From NCBI GenBank assembly GCA_029289235.1, contig JARFTZ010000046.1:403956-467955 (forward strand): a stretch of DNA of 64,000 nucleotides, written 5' to 3'. The stretch is from Gammaproteobacteria bacterium (GTDB lineage: Bacteria; Pseudomonadota; Gammaproteobacteria; Burkholderiales; Rhodocyclaceae). The translations under genes were made by a program, and so were the position numbers. The notes beneath the pieces were generated by a model that had not been told where the DNA came from, ran no database searches, and was given only the letters and a program-made list of their open reading frames with translations. Below are positions 27,041-37,632 of this stretch, piece after piece (within the stretch, counting starts at the first letter, position 1; each line of letters begins with the position of its first letter).

Positions 27041-27577
27041 ATGCGCACCCGGCAACTGATCGTCACCGCGCTCGCCGCTTTAGGGCTTCTCGCGCTGAAC
27101 GACGATACCCAGGCCCAGATGAGGGCCTCGGAGCCCGACCTCAAGGCGGCCATCATCATCAACATGGCGATGTTCGTCGACTGGCCGGCACAAGGCGGAC
27201 TCCCCGGCAATCAGCTCGTAATCTGTTTCATTACGGACAGTCCGGTTGCCGGCGCGCTTGGCAAAGCCCAGGGGAAAACCATGCGCAACCGGACAATAAA
27301 CGTCCGGAAGGTCGCGCTCGACGCACTCGCCGGCTGTCACGTCGCCTATCTTGCACCAGACGAACACGAGCGCTTGCAGCAAATCCAGAGCGCGGTGCGC
27401 AACGCCCCCGTTCTCGTCGCCGGGGACACCCCGGCGCTTTTCCCCGAGGGAAGCATGCTGAACCTGGAACTGAGCGGCGGCCACGTGGTCTTCGATGTCA
27501 ATCTGCGCAGCGCGCAGAAGGCCGGGCTGCAGATCAGTTCGAAAGCGCTTCGTCTGGCCAGAAAGGTCATCGAATAG
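27041..27577 (+). CDS. YfiR family periplasmic protein (DUF4154)
   Basis: 178 residues with a signal peptide (1-26, ending Thr-Gln-Ala-Gln), then the YfiR/DUF4154 fold: Lys-Ala-Ala-Ile-Ile-Ile-Asn-Met-Ala-Met-Phe-Val-Asp-Trp-Pro, and near the end a Ser-Gly-Gly-His-Val-Val-Phe-Asp-Val-Asn segment. YfiR of Pseudomonas aeruginosa holds the diguanylate cyclase YfiN inactive from the periplasm and is released by redox or envelope stress. Two cysteines (Ile-Cys-Phe and Gly-Cys-His) could form the redox-sensing disulfide. It lies between the receptor (14 bases) and the GGDEF-EAL gene (1 base), arguing for a signalling operon. Confidence 0.88.
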   Translation: MRTRQLIVTALAALGLLALNDDTQAQMRASEPDLKAAIIINMAMFVDWPAQGGLPGNQLVICFITDSPVAGALGKAQGKTMRNRTINVRKVALDALAGCHVAYLAPDEHERLQQIQSAVRNAPVLVAGDTPALFPEGSMLNLELSGGHVVFDVNLRSAQKAGLQISSKALRLARKVIE

Positions 27578-27578
27578 C

Positions 27579-29465
27579 ATGGAAGTCTTGGCGCATACGC
27601 GCGACACAAAGCGTCTCAGCCTGATCACGACGGCAGTCGCAGCGCTGATCACATTTCTCCTGCTGATGACTTATCAGTACCTGTCCGGGGTCCGGCAACT
27701 GGATCAGGAAGTGCGCAGCAAGGCCGCGATCATCGCCACCAACAGTGCCGCCGCGCTGGCTTTCGGCGACCACAAGGCGGCTTACGAAAACCTCGGCGCG
27801 ATCCGCAAGACACCACGCATCCTCGGCGCGGCGATCTATCAGGCTGACGGCAGCTTGTTCGCCGTAATCGATGACCCGCAGGCGCAGTTTCCCGATGCCA
27901 TCGATCCGGACAGTTCCGACGTCTCGGACGAAAAAAACGACTTCATCACCCATTTCGTGCGCGAAGAGATTACCCAGGGCGGCACGCGTGTTGGCTCGCT
28001 GCTCCTGCTCGCCTCGCAAAAACCGTTGTATCTGAACCTTCTGGCCTATGCCGGCGGGCTCATCGTGATCGGACTGATCGCACTGCTCCTGGCGCAGCGT
28101 TTTACCGCTTCCCTGCGCAAGAAAATGGCATTGACCGAAGGCCAGCTTGAGCAGATGGCGCTGTACGACCGGGTTACCGGCCTCCCCAACCGGCGTTTCT
28201 TCGAATACGAACTGAAGAAGGCCATCACCCGCGTCAAGCGCGAGGGACAAAACGCTGCCCTGCTGATGATCGACGTAGACGATTTCAAAAAGGTGAACGA
28301 CCTGTGCGGACACCCGATGGGCGACAAGGTGCTCGAAATGATCGCCGGCCGCCTGAAAAGCGTCGTCCGCGCCGACGACATTCTCGCCCGTGTCGGCGGC
28401 GACGAGTTCGCAGCCATCCTGTTCATGGTCGGCGAACCGGAAAATGTCGACGCACTGGCGGAAAAAATGATCGCGGCCATCGAAGCCCCCTTCCCGACCG
28501 AGCCGATCCCCAGCCATGTCGGCCTGAGCATCGGCATGACGATGATGCCTGGCGACAGCGACGATCCGGAAACCCTGATTCGCTGGTCTGACATGGCCAT
28601 GTACGAAGCCAAGGCGCAGGGCAAGAACCGCGCCCAGTTCTTTTCCGAGGACATCAACCGGAAGATCCGCGCCACTCTGCATGTCGAAGCGGCCTTGCGC
28701 CAGGCGCTCAAAGAAGATGCCGGAGAACTGTATGTCGCCTATCAGCCGCAAATCTGCGCACAGACCCGGCGAATCGTCGGCGTCGAGGCACTGGCACGCT
28801 GGACGCGTCCAGATGGAAAACCGCTTTCTCCCGCGGAGTTCATCCCCGTCGCCGAAAAGACCGGTCTGATCGTCGACCTGGGTGCCTGGCTCATCCGCCA
28901 GGTATGCAGCGACCTGATCTGGCTGAAGCAGCAAGGAGTCAACGTCGAAAAGGTGGCCATCAACGTCTCGCCGCGCGAACTCACCCGCGGCAACGCCATC
29001 GTGGAAAATGCCTGCCGGACCATCCGGCAGTTCGGGGAACAGATCAGTCGCTTTCAGTTCGAGATTACAGAAAACGCGCTGATGGCAGAACGCGGTGCCG
29101 ACGTGCTGGACGCGTTCCATCGGTCCGGCTTCTCTCTGGCGATCGACGACTTCGGTACCGGCTATTCATCGCTCGGCTATCTCAAGCGTTTTCAGATAAG
29201 CACGCTGAAAATTGACCAGTCTTTCATCAAACGGCTTCCCGCCGACGCCAACGATGCAACCATCGTCTCGGCGGTCATTCAGATGGCCAAGGCGCTCGGC
29301 ATCAGCCTCGTTGCCGAAGGCGTCGAAACCGACGAGCAAGCGGAGTTTCTCACTTCACACAGCTGTGACGTCCTGCAAGGCTATCTCTTCAGCCGCCCGT
29401 TGCCGCGGGAGGATCTCGCCATCTTCATCGCCCGCCATTCAGCCACGAACACTGCAGGCACTTAA
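27579..29465 (+). CDS. Membrane GGDEF-EAL protein with CHASE8-type sensor
   Basis: 628 residues. A first transmembrane helix (about 17-35), a periplasmic sensor of about 110 residues resembling CHASE8, and a second helix (about 147-168) are followed by GGDEF and EAL domains. Gly-Gly-Asp-Glu-Phe is intact at 273-277, so cyclase activity is possible. Glu-Ala-Leu at 403-405 and later acidic motifs (Asp-Asp-Phe-Gly-Thr-Gly-Tyr-Ser) suggest an intact phosphodiesterase. The sensor should be controlled by the YfiR protein encoded one base upstream, by analogy to YfiR-YfiN. The ATG at 27579 is favoured over the frame opening at 27495, which lies inside the yfiR gene. Confidence 0.92.
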   Translation: MEVLAHTRDTKRLSLITTAVAALITFLLLMTYQYLSGVRQLDQEVRSKAAIIATNSAAALAFGDHKAAYENLGAIRKTPRILGAAIYQADGSLFAVIDDPQAQFPDAIDPDSSDVSDEKNDFITHFVREEITQGGTRVGSLLLLASQKPLYLNLLAYAGGLIVIGLIALLLAQRFTASLRKKMALTEGQLEQMALYDRVTGLPNRRFFEYELKKAITRVKREGQNAALLMIDVDDFKKVNDLCGHPMGDKVLEMIAGRLKSVVRADDILARVGGDEFAAILFMVGEPENVDALAEKMIAAIEAPFPTEPIPSHVGLSIGMTMMPGDSDDPETLIRWSDMAMYEAKAQGKNRAQFFSEDINRKIRATLHVEAALRQALKEDAGELYVAYQPQICAQTRRIVGVEALARWTRPDGKPLSPAEFIPVAEKTGLIVDLGAWLIRQVCSDLIWLKQQGVNVEKVAINVSPRELTRGNAIVENACRTIRQFGEQISRFQFEITENALMAERGADVLDAFHRSGFSLAIDDFGTGYSSLGYLKRFQISTLKIDQSFIKRLPADANDATIVSAVIQMAKALGISLVAEGVETDEQAEFLTSHSCDVLQGYLFSRPLPREDLAIFIARHSATNTAGT

Positions 29466-29505
29466 ATTGCTTCCAGTTCATTGTCACAACGAATTGGAGG
29501 CAACT

Positions 29506-29667
29506 ATGAACCCCGAAGAACTTCTCGCGCTGGTCACCCTCGGCGCCATTGCGCCCTATGCGCTGGAAGCCGTATTGCGTAACGCCTCCAGCAGTGTCAT
29601 ATCCCGGATTGGTGCATATGCACCAGCATGGCTCCATCTTCAGAGGAACAGTACGCGTTCCGCATGA
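29506..29667 (+). CDS. Possible 53-residue small protein
   Basis: An ATG with TTGGAGG 7 bases upstream opens a 53-codon frame. Residues 5-24 are hydrophobic (Leu-Leu-Ala-Leu-Val-Thr-Leu-Gly-Ala-Ile-Ala-Pro-Tyr-Ala-Leu) and could be a short membrane helix; the tail is basic. The ribosome site is better than that of most genes around it. I recognise no family. It lies 40 bases after the GGDEF-EAL gene and 56 bases before the tRNA-Val promoter. It might be a remnant. Confidence 0.4.
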   Translation: MNPEELLALVTLGAIAPYALEAVLRNASSSVISRIGAYAPAWLHLQRNSTRSA

Positions 29668-29722
29668 ACCCCTGCACCCCTTCCGATCCGAACAATTTAT
29701 TTCATTTTTTCTCACCAAAACG

Positions 29723-29750
29723 TTGACTTGGCCAGGAACCACCGTATAAT
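29723..29750 (+). promoter_or_regulatory. Promoter of tRNA-Val
   Basis: TTGACT (29723-29728), 16-base spacer, TATAAT (29745-29750); only one mismatch to the sigma-70 consensus. The tRNA starts 42 bases downstream of the -10 box. Confidence 0.85.
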
Positions 29751-29791
29751 GCGGGCCTTCTTCGATGTCGCAGGAAACACGGCGACACAGA

Positions 29792-29868
29792 AGGCGCGTA
29801 GCTCAGCTGGTTAGAGCACCACCTTGACATGGTGGGGGTCGTTGGTTCGAGTCCAATCGCGCCTACCA
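29792..29868 (+). tRNA. tRNA-Val (anticodon GAC)
   Basis: A standard cloverleaf: acceptor AGGCGCG/CGCGCCT with discriminator A and encoded CCA; D-arm GCTC/GAGC; anticodon stem CCACC/GGTGG around TTGACAT, giving GAC; T-arm GTTGG-TTCGAGT-CCAAT. 77 bases including CCA. It has a near-consensus promoter and a strong terminator. Confidence 0.97.
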
Positions 29869-29872
29869 ACAC

Positions 29873-29912
29873 AAAAACGCAGTAAGCGATCACTTCGCCT
29901 ACTGCGTTTTTT
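29873..29912 (+). terminator. Intrinsic terminator after tRNA-Val
   Basis: AAAAACGCAGTA (29873-29884) pairs perfectly with TACTGCGTTTTT (29900-29911) around a 15-base loop, with the T-run built into the stem. It begins five bases after the tRNA. Confidence 0.9.
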
Positions 29913-29987
29913 ATTTCCCCCGGCACAAGCCGCCGCAGCAACAGGAAACTCTGGCTTCGCTTCCAAAAAACAACCCCGTACGCTAAA

Positions 29988-30100
29988 ATCCGCCGTCTGG
30001 CCCCGCTGGCATCCATCGATTCCCGGCGGATAGCGTTCTTCTGGTTTAACCAGCCGCGCCAAGTAAATTTTGAAAGCCAGAGCAATTTCTCTGGCTTTTT
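29988..30100 (+). promoter_or_regulatory. thrS leader with terminator and competing pairing (candidate attenuator)
   Basis: A TAAAAT box near 29984 could start transcription. The leader then has TCCGCCG...CGGCGGA pairing (about 29989-30030), a CTGG-TTTAA-CCAG hairpin (30041-30053), and a terminator of AAAGCCAGAG (30073-30082) with CTCTGGCTTT (30089-30098) and a T-run, ending 19 bases before the thrS ATG. TCTGGTTT (30040-30047) can alternatively pair with AAAGCCAGA of the terminator with one bulge, which would disrupt it. There is no gene between the tRNA terminator and thrS for this second terminator to serve, so regulation of thrS is the natural reading. Confidence 0.45.
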
Positions 30101-30118
30101 CATTTCTGGGATCACATC

Positions 30119-32035
30119 ATGCCGGTCATTACACTGCCCGACGGTTCACAACGGGAATTCGCTCACCCCGTCACCGTTGCCGAAGTTGCACAAAACATCG
30201 GCTCCGGCCTGGCCAAAGCCGCCCTGGCTGGAAAACTGGACGGCAAGCTCGTCGACACCAGCCACCTGATCGACTCCGACGCGACGCTCGGGATCATCAC
30301 CGACAAGGACCCCGAAGGCGTCGAGATCATCCGCCACTCGACCGCCCACCTGCTGGCCTACGCAGTCAAGGAACTGTTTCCGGAGGCTCAGGTAACCATT
30401 GGCCCGGTCGTCGAAAACGGCTTTTACTACGACTTTTCCTTCAAACGCCCGTTCACTCCGGAAGACCTGGCCGCCATCGAAAAACGCATGGCCGAACTCG
30501 CAAAAAGGGACATCCCGGTTAGCCGCGAAGTATGGGACCGTGATGAAGCGACAGCGTTCTTCAAGTCGATCGGCGAGCATTACAAGGCCGAACTGATTGC
30601 GGCAATTCCCGAAGGGCAGCAAGTCTCGCTCTATCGCGAAGGAGACTTTATCGACCTGTGCCGCGGGCCGCACGTCCCTTCGACCGGCAAACTCAAGGTA
30701 TTCAAGCTGATGAAAGTCGCCGGCGCCTACTGGCGCGGCGATCACAACAACGAGCAGCTGCAGCGGATCTACGGCACGGCGTGGGCAAAAAAAGAAGAAC
30801 AGGACGCCTACCTGACGATGCTTGAAGAAGCCGAGAAGCGCGACCACCGCCGCCTCGGCCGGCAGCTCGACCTCTTCCACCTGCAGGACGAGGCGCCCGG
30901 AATGATTTTCTGGCATCCCAAGGGCTGGGCCGTCTGGCAACAGGTCGAGCAATACATGCGCCGCGTCTATCAGGACAACGGCTACATGGAAGTCAAGTGC
31001 CCGCAGATTCTCGACCGCACGCTCTGGGAAAAATCCGGCCACTGGGCGAACTACAAGGACAACATGTTCACAACCGAGTCGGAGAAGCGCGACTACGCGA
31101 TCAAGCCGATGAACTGCCCGGGCCACATCCAGGTGTTCAACACCGGCCTGCGCAGCTACCGCGACCTGCCCTTGCGTTATGGCGAATTCGGATCCTGCCA
31201 CCGCAACGAACCCTCCGGAGCATTGCACGGCATCATGCGCGTGCGCGGATTCACACAGGATGACGGCCATATCTTCTGCACCGAAGATCAGATCCAGTCC
31301 GAAGTCACGGCGTTCAACGCGCTTGTCCGCAAGGTTTATGCAGACTTCGGTTTCCATGAAATCGCCGTCAAGCTCGCGCTACGGCCGGAAAAACGCGTCG
31401 GCAGCGACGACGTCTGGGACAAGGCCGAACTCGCCTTGCGCGAAGGACTTCGGGCATCGGGACTCGAATGGGACGAACTGCCCGGCGAAGGCGCCTTCTA
31501 CGGCCCGAAGATCGAATTCCACATCAAGGATGCCATCGGCCGTTCCTGGCAATGCGGCACGATCCAGGTCGATTTTTCCATGCCGCAACGCCTGGACGCA
31601 GAGTACGTCGGTGAAGACAACGCCCGCCACACACCCGTCATGTTGCACCGGGCCATCCTTGGCTCGCTTGAACGCTTCATCGGCATCCTGATCGAAAACT
31701 ACGCCGGCGCATTGCCGCTCTGGCTGGCCCCAGTCCAGGCGACCATTCTCAACATCTCCGAGAAACAGACCGATTACGCCAGACATGTTGCAGATGCGCT
31801 ACGGACAGCCGGCTTCCGCGCCGAGAGTGATTTGCGGAACGAGAAAATAACCTATAAAATACGCGAACATAGCTTGAACAAGCTGCCTTACCTGATCGTC
31901 GTCGGCGACAAGGAAATGGCAGCGGGTTTGGTTGCCGTGCGTACACGCGGCGGTCAGGATCTCGGACAGATGACCATAGAGGCCCTGATCGAACGACTTC
32001 AGCAGGAAGTCGTTGCGCGAAGTGGCACGGCTTAA
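30119..32035 (+). CDS. thrS: Threonyl-tRNA synthetase
   Basis: 638 residues, class II aminoacyl-tRNA synthetase. TGS domain at residues 1-60, the editing domain with its second SAD half, and the catalytic core with Met-Asn-Cys-Pro-Gly-His (zinc-binding Cys). The motif-2 loop [10 protein letters not shown] and motif 3 [12 protein letters not shown] follow, then a C-terminal anticodon-binding domain. The ATG at 30119 has only a weak ribosome site, but it matches the standard N-terminus Met-Pro-Val-Ile-Thr-Leu-Pro-Asp-Gly. It heads the thrS-infC-rpmI-rplT-pheST-ihfA-merR string; infC follows at 26 bases. Confidence 0.98.
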   Translation: MPVITLPDGSQREFAHPVTVAEVAQNIGSGLAKAALAGKLDGKLVDTSHLIDSDATLGIITDKDPEGVEIIRHSTAHLLAYAVKELFPEAQVTIGPVVENGFYYDFSFKRPFTPEDLAAIEKRMAELAKRDIPVSREVWDRDEATAFFKSIGEHYKAELIAAIPEGQQVSLYREGDFIDLCRGPHVPSTGKLKVFKLMKVAGAYWRGDHNNEQLQRIYGTAWAKKEEQDAYLTMLEEAEKRDHRRLGRQLDLFHLQDEAPGMIFWHPKGWAVWQQVEQYMRRVYQDNGYMEVKCPQILDRTLWEKSGHWANYKDNMFTTESEKRDYAIKPMNCPGHIQVFNTGLRSYRDLPLRYGEFGSCHRNEPSGALHGIMRVRGFTQDDGHIFCTEDQIQSEVTAFNALVRKVYADFGFHEIAVKLALRPEKRVGSDDVWDKAELALREGLRASGLEWDELPGEGAFYGPKIEFHIKDAIGRSWQCGTIQVDFSMPQRLDAEYVGEDNARHTPVMLHRAILGSLERFIGILIENYAGALPLWLAPVQATILNISEKQTDYARHVADALRTAGFRAESDLRNEKITYKIREHSLNKLPYLIVVGDKEMAAGLVAVRTRGGQDLGQMTIEALIERLQQEVVARSGTA

Positions 32036-32061
32036 TTTTTGTCAGAACAAGGAGCGCAACC

Positions 32062-32583
32062 ATCGCACTGCAAAAGTCGCATCGCGTCAATGAGGAGATC
32101 AACTCCCCGGAAATCCGCCTGATCGGCGCCGACGGAGAGGCCTTGGGGATCATGAGCGCCAGACAGGCGCTTTATCTGGCCGAAGAGGCCGGTGTGGATC
32201 TGGTCGAAATCGCCCCGATGGCGCAACCGCCGGTTTGCCGGATCATGGACTACGGCAAGTTCAAGTACCAGGAGCAGAAGCGCCAGCACGAGCAGAAGCT
32301 GAAGCAGAAGCAGATCCAGGTCAAGGAAGTCAAGCTGCGTCCCGGCACGGATGAAAACGACTACCAGATCAAACTGCGCAACATGACGCGCTTCCTGCAA
32401 GAAGAGGACAAGGTGAAGGTCACTCTCCGCTTCCGTGGCCGGGAAATGGCCCACCAGGAAATCGGCATGCGCCAGATCGAGCGGATCAAGAGCGACTTGC
32501 AGGATATTGCGACGGTCGAGCAGATGCCCAAGATGGAAGGGCGCCAGATGGTGATGATTCTGGCACCAACGAAAAAGAAGTAG
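32062..32583 (+). CDS. infC: Translation initiation factor IF-3 (AUC start codon)
   Basis: 173 residues when read from the ATC at 32062, which has AAGGAG 7 bases upstream and gives the canonical N-terminus [12 protein letters not shown]. No ATG or GTG exists in frame near this position; starting at an internal TTG (32143) or ATG would delete a conserved 27-residue stretch. IF-3 binds the 30S subunit and rejects non-canonical starts. In E. coli infC begins with AUU and this allows IF-3 to limit its own synthesis, so AUC here should work in the same way. The Lys-Lys-Lys C-terminus is normal. Confidence 0.95.
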   Translation: MALQKSHRVNEEINSPEIRLIGADGEALGIMSARQALYLAEEAGVDLVEIAPMAQPPVCRIMDYGKFKYQEQKRQHEQKLKQKQIQVKEVKLRPGTDENDYQIKLRNMTRFLQEEDKVKVTLRFRGREMAHQEIGMRQIERIKSDLQDIATVEQMPKMEGRQMVMILAPTKKK

Positions 32584-32676
32584 GTTTTGTAGTTGCAGTA
32601 CCCATAAGTGGCTTCGGGTTAACAAGTATTCCCATCGGGAAACACCTGATCCCATGTCTATAAACAGGAGCATTCA
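32584..32676 (+). promoter_or_regulatory. infC-rpmI spacer, possible L20 autoregulation site
   Basis: A 93-base gap holds a TTCCC-ATC-GGGAA hairpin (32628-32640) and AGGAG ahead of rpmI. In E. coli the equivalent region binds L20 to repress rpmI-rplT. Here the function is only inferred from position; I see no clear terminator. Confidence 0.3.
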
Positions 32677-32874
32677 ATGCCCAAGATGAAGACCAAAAGC
32701 GGCGCCAAAAAGCGCTTCAAGGTCAGTGCAAGCGGCCGCGTCAAGCGCGGCCAGGCGTTCAAGCGCCACATCCTGACCAAGAAAACAACCAAGGCCAAGC
32801 GTCAGTTGCGCGGCATGACCGGAGTGCATGACTCCGACAAGGCCATGGTTCACGCCATGATGCCTTACGCATAA
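32677..32874 (+). CDS. rpmI: 50S ribosomal protein L35
   Basis: 65 residues with the L35 start [14 protein letters not shown] and the conserved His-Ile-Leu-Thr-Lys-Lys-Thr. It is a component of the large ribosomal subunit. CAGGAG precedes the ATG. It lies 11 bases before rplT in the universal order infC-rpmI-rplT. Confidence 0.98.
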   Translation: MPKMKTKSGAKKRFKVSASGRVKRGQAFKRHILTKKTTKAKRQLRGMTGVHDSDKAMVHAMMPYA

Positions 32875-32885
32875 GGAGACCATAA

Positions 32886-34357
<1,472 letters not shown>

Positions 34358-34381
34358 CGGTTTTGCTGAAACGGATCATCC

Positions 34382-36757
34382 ATGAAATTCTCTGAATCCT
34401 GGCTGCGCACTTTCGTCAACCCCGCCGTATCGGGCAAGGATTTCTCGCACCTGCTGACCATGGCAGGACTCGAAGTCGAAGAGGAAGATACCGTAGCCCC
34501 GGCCTTCGACGGTGTCATCGTCGCCGAAGTACTTGACGTTACCAAACACCCCGATGCTGACCGGCTCAATGTGTGCCGTGTAAACATCGGCGACAGCGAA
34601 ATCCGACAGATCGTTTGCGGCGCGCCAAATGTCGCACCGGGTCTGAAAGTACCCTGCGCCCTTCCCGGGGCCGCTTTGCCAGGCGATTTCAAGATCAGGA
34701 TCGCCAAGGTTCGCGGCATCGAATCGTCAGGCATGCTCTGTTCCGCGAAGGAGTTGGGCATTTCCGACGACGCATCCGGCCTGCTCGTTCTGCCCTCCGA
34801 TGCCCCGGTCGGCGAAAGCATTCGCCATTACCTCGACCTCGACGATCGGCTGTTGACCCTAAAGCTCACGCCGAACCGCGCAGACTGTCTCTCCCTGACC
34901 GGCATTGCGCGCGAAGTCTCGGCGCTGACCAACACCCCGGCGAACTATCCGCAGATCGACACAATCCCGGCAACGACCGCTGCTCAGCGCACCATCATTC
35001 TCGACGCCCCTGACGCCTGCCCCCTATATTGCGGGCGCGTAATTTCGGACGTCGACGCGAAAGCGGCGACTCCGGAGTGGATGAGGCGCAGACTCGAACG
35101 CAGCGGTCTTCGTTCGATTTCGGCACTCGTGGACATTACCAACTACGTGATGCTTGAACTCGGGCAACCGCTTCACGCGTTCGACAACGCAAAACTCAAT
35201 GGCGCGATTCACGCTCGTCTCGCCAAAAAAGGCGAACGGATTCAACTCCTCAACGAGCAGTCGCTCGAGTTGCAGGACGATGTCCTGCTGATCGCTGACG
35301 ACCAGCGTCCGGTTGCCGTGGCCGGCATCATGGGCGGCGACGAGAGCGGAATCTCGCTCGAAACGACGGAAATGTTCCTCGAATCAGCCTTCTTCGCACC
35401 CAAAGCCATTGCCGGTCGCGCCCGTCGCTACGGCTTCGGATCAGATGCATCGCATCGGTTCGAACGCGGCGTGGATTTCGGAGGAACACGGCAGGCCCTC
35501 GAGCGGGCAACCCAACTGATCCTGCAGATCTGCGGCGGACTGGCCGGGCCGCTTTGCGAGGCGCAAGCGACGTTGCCATCGCGCACACCGGTCCGACTGC
35601 GCCTCGCCCGCGCCGTCAAGGTACTTGGCGTCGCATTCGCACCGGAAGAAGTGGCTGACATATTCTCGCGTCTTGGATTCTCCTTTGTTCGTGAAGAAAA
35701 CGACTTCATCGTCACGCCGCCGAGCTACCGTTTCGACATCGAGATCGAAGAAGATCTGATCGAGGAGATCGCGCGCCTGCACGGTTACGACTCGATCCCC
35801 AGCCCTGCCCCGCAGGCCCGCCTGGCGATGCTGCCGCAAACGGAAAATGCCCGCCCGGTATCGCGGGTGCGTCAGATCCTTGCCAATCGCGGCTTTCAAG
35901 AGGTTGTTAACTTCGCCTTCGTCGACGACTCCTGGGAAAAGGATTTCGCATCCAACGATGCCCCCATACGGCTGGCCAACCCGATTGCCAGCCAGATGGG
36001 GGTCATGCGCTCGACACTGATTGGCGGCTTGGTCTCCAATGTTTTGACCAATCTCAAACGAAAGCAGAACCGCGTTCGCCTGTTCGAGACGGGGCGTTGC
36101 TTCATCCGTGACTCGCAAGGGGGACCGGTCAAGGGATTCCGGCAACCGTGGAAACTCGCCGGCATCGCCTATGGCAGCGCTTGCCCAGAACAATGGGGAA
36201 CACCCGACAGAGCAATAGACTTCTACGATCTCAAGGGAGATATCGAACAACTTCTGGCTCCCGTCACCGCCCGTTATGAAAAATTCTCCCACCCGGCGCT
36301 CCACCCGGGACGGAGTGCGCGAATCGTGGTCAATGGAACTGCAATCGGCATCCTTGGTGAACTTCATCCGCAATGGGCACAAAAATACGACTTGCCTATC
36401 GCCCCAGTGGTTTTCGAACTTGACCTTGAAGCCCTCACGTACGCCCAAATTCCCAAATACGCAGAGGTATCCAAACAACCTTCTGCCTACCGCGATCTGG
36501 CAATCGTCGTTGACCAGAAACTGGAGCTCCAAAGCCTGCTCGATGGCATCGCAGCAAATTGCCCGGCTATCGTGAAAGAGGTCAAATTGTTCGATATCTA
36601 CACTGGGAAGGGTATCGACCAAGGGAAAAAAAGTCTTGCTTTTCGTATAGTTATGCAAGATACTCAAAGGACTTTGCAAGACGCGGAAGTCGACGCGGCA
36701 ACTCAACAACTCATCACCTACCTGAACCAGTCCTTCGCGGCTCAGCTTCGCGTCTAA
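34382..36757 (+). CDS. pheT: Phenylalanyl-tRNA synthetase beta subunit
   Basis: 791 residues, normal for bacterial PheT. The N-terminal tRNA-binding (EMAP-like) domain occupies about 40-150 ([10 protein letters not shown]). B3/B4 editing and B5 domains follow, a catalytic-like domain lies near 480-690, and the C-terminus is the FDX-ACB anticodon domain. Codon use is slightly richer in A/T in the last 300 bases, continuing into ihfA and merR. It ends 11 bases before ihfA. Confidence 0.97.
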   Translation: MKFSESWLRTFVNPAVSGKDFSHLLTMAGLEVEEEDTVAPAFDGVIVAEVLDVTKHPDADRLNVCRVNIGDSEIRQIVCGAPNVAPGLKVPCALPGAALPGDFKIRIAKVRGIESSGMLCSAKELGISDDASGLLVLPSDAPVGESIRHYLDLDDRLLTLKLTPNRADCLSLTGIAREVSALTNTPANYPQIDTIPATTAAQRTIILDAPDACPLYCGRVISDVDAKAATPEWMRRRLERSGLRSISALVDITNYVMLELGQPLHAFDNAKLNGAIHARLAKKGERIQLLNEQSLELQDDVLLIADDQRPVAVAGIMGGDESGISLETTEMFLESAFFAPKAIAGRARRYGFGSDASHRFERGVDFGGTRQALERATQLILQICGGLAGPLCEAQATLPSRTPVRLRLARAVKVLGVAFAPEEVADIFSRLGFSFVREENDFIVTPPSYRFDIEIEEDLIEEIARLHGYDSIPSPAPQARLAMLPQTENARPVSRVRQILANRGFQEVVNFAFVDDSWEKDFASNDAPIRLANPIASQMGVMRSTLIGGLVSNVLTNLKRKQNRVRLFETGRCFIRDSQGGPVKGFRQPWKLAGIAYGSACPEQWGTPDRAIDFYDLKGDIEQLLAPVTARYEKFSHPALHPGRSARIVVNGTAIGILGELHPQWAQKYDLPIAPVVFELDLEALTYAQIPKYAEVSKQPSAYRDLAIVVDQKLELQSLLDGIAANCPAIVKEVKLFDIYTGKGIDQGKKSLAFRIVMQDTQRTLQDAEVDAATQQLITYLNQSFAAQLRV

Positions 36758-36768
36758 CTGGAATTGAC

Positions 36769-37071
36769 ATGACGCTCACTAAAGCAGAACTTGCCGATTT
36801 GTTGTTTGAAAAAGTCGGACTGAACAAGCGTGAAGCCAAAGATATGGTGGAAGCCTTCTTTGAGGAAATCCGTAACGCGCTGGAGCGTGGCGATGGTGTA
36901 AAGCTATCAGGGTTCGGTAACTTCCAGTTGCGCGACAAACCCCAACGACCTGGACGCAACCCAAAAACGGGAGAAGAAATCCCCATCACGGCACGGCGCG
37001 TCGTAACCTTCCATGCCAGCCAGAAACTAAAGGGCGAAGTGGAGCTTTCCTATAATGGAACACAAGCCTAA
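36769..37071 (+). CDS. ihfA: Integration host factor alpha subunit
   Basis: 100 residues of the HU/IHF family, with Met-Thr-Leu-Thr-Lys-Ala-Glu-Leu-Ala at the N-terminus and [12 protein letters not shown], whose Pro intercalates and bends DNA. IHF-alpha pairs with IHF-beta (not in the window). The position directly after pheT is the classic location in proteobacteria. The merR start lies inside its last 17 bases, so the two are translationally coupled. Confidence 0.97.
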   Translation: MTLTKAELADLLFEKVGLNKREAKDMVEAFFEEIRNALERGDGVKLSGFGNFQLRDKPQRPGRNPKTGEEIPITARRVVTFHASQKLKGEVELSYNGTQA

Positions 37072-37417
37072 AGACCCTCCAAAAGAGCCTTTGCCTCCTA
37101 TTCCGGCCAAGCGCTATTTCACTATTGGAGAAGTCAGCGAACTCTGCGGGGTCAAGCCGCACGTTCTCAGATACTGGGAACAAGAATTCGCCCAACTCAA
37201 GCCCGTAAAGCGAAGGGGAAACAGGCGCTATTACCAACACCACGAAGTACTCTTGGTAAGACGCATTCGGGAGCTCTTGTACAATCAGGGTTTCACCATC
37301 AGTGGTGCCCGAAACCGTTTGGAAAATCCTCTGGAAGAGAGCAAACAAGACAAAAGGATTTCCCTTCAGTCTATCGGCGAGGAGTTGCGAAATATCGTCG
37401 AAATTCTCCGAAATTAG
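37055..37417 (+). CDS. MerR-family regulator downstream of ihfA
   Basis: 120 residues with a winged-helix MerR N-terminus at about 20-85: [14 protein letters not shown] and Val-Leu-Arg-Tyr-Trp-Glu. The short C-terminal part is coiled-coil-like and has no metal-binding cysteine cluster, so it is not a mercury or copper sensor. This orphan MerR is conserved after ihfA in many proteobacteria and its target is unknown. The ATG follows GGAG within ihfA. The tRNA-Pro promoter begins at its last codon. Confidence 0.92.
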   Translation: MEHKPKDPPKEPLPPIPAKRYFTIGEVSELCGVKPHVLRYWEQEFAQLKPVKRRGNRRYYQHHEVLLVRRIRELLYNQGFTISGARNRLENPLEESKQDKRISLQSIGEELRNIVEILRN

Positions 37418-37444
37418 ACGTACCTTTCCGAAATAGGATATAAT
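37414..37444 (+). promoter_or_regulatory. Promoter of tRNA-Pro
   Basis: TATAAT (37439-37444) with TTAGAC (37414-37419) 19 bases upstream, or TAGACG with 18. The -35 box overlaps the merR stop codon. The tRNA begins 12 bases after the -10 box, leaving a very short 5' leader. Confidence 0.6.
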
Positions 37445-37454
37445 CTTTGGCTTG

Positions 37455-37532
<78 letters not shown>

Positions 37533-37548
37533 ATAGATTCAGGCATTC

Positions 37549-37577
37549 AGGCCAACTTGTTACGAGTTGGCCTTTTT
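37549..37577 (+). terminator. Intrinsic terminator after tRNA-Pro
   Basis: AGGCCAACT (37549-37557) pairs perfectly with AGTTGGCCT (37565-37573) around a 7-base loop, followed by TTTT. It lies within the upstream end of the patatin open frame, which argues that the true patatin start is further downstream. Confidence 0.88.
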
Positions 37578-37632
37578 GCTTTTCCGCTCCGTGGTGTTTC
37601 AGGCTCAATTGGTTCCCCCCACTATCACAGCC

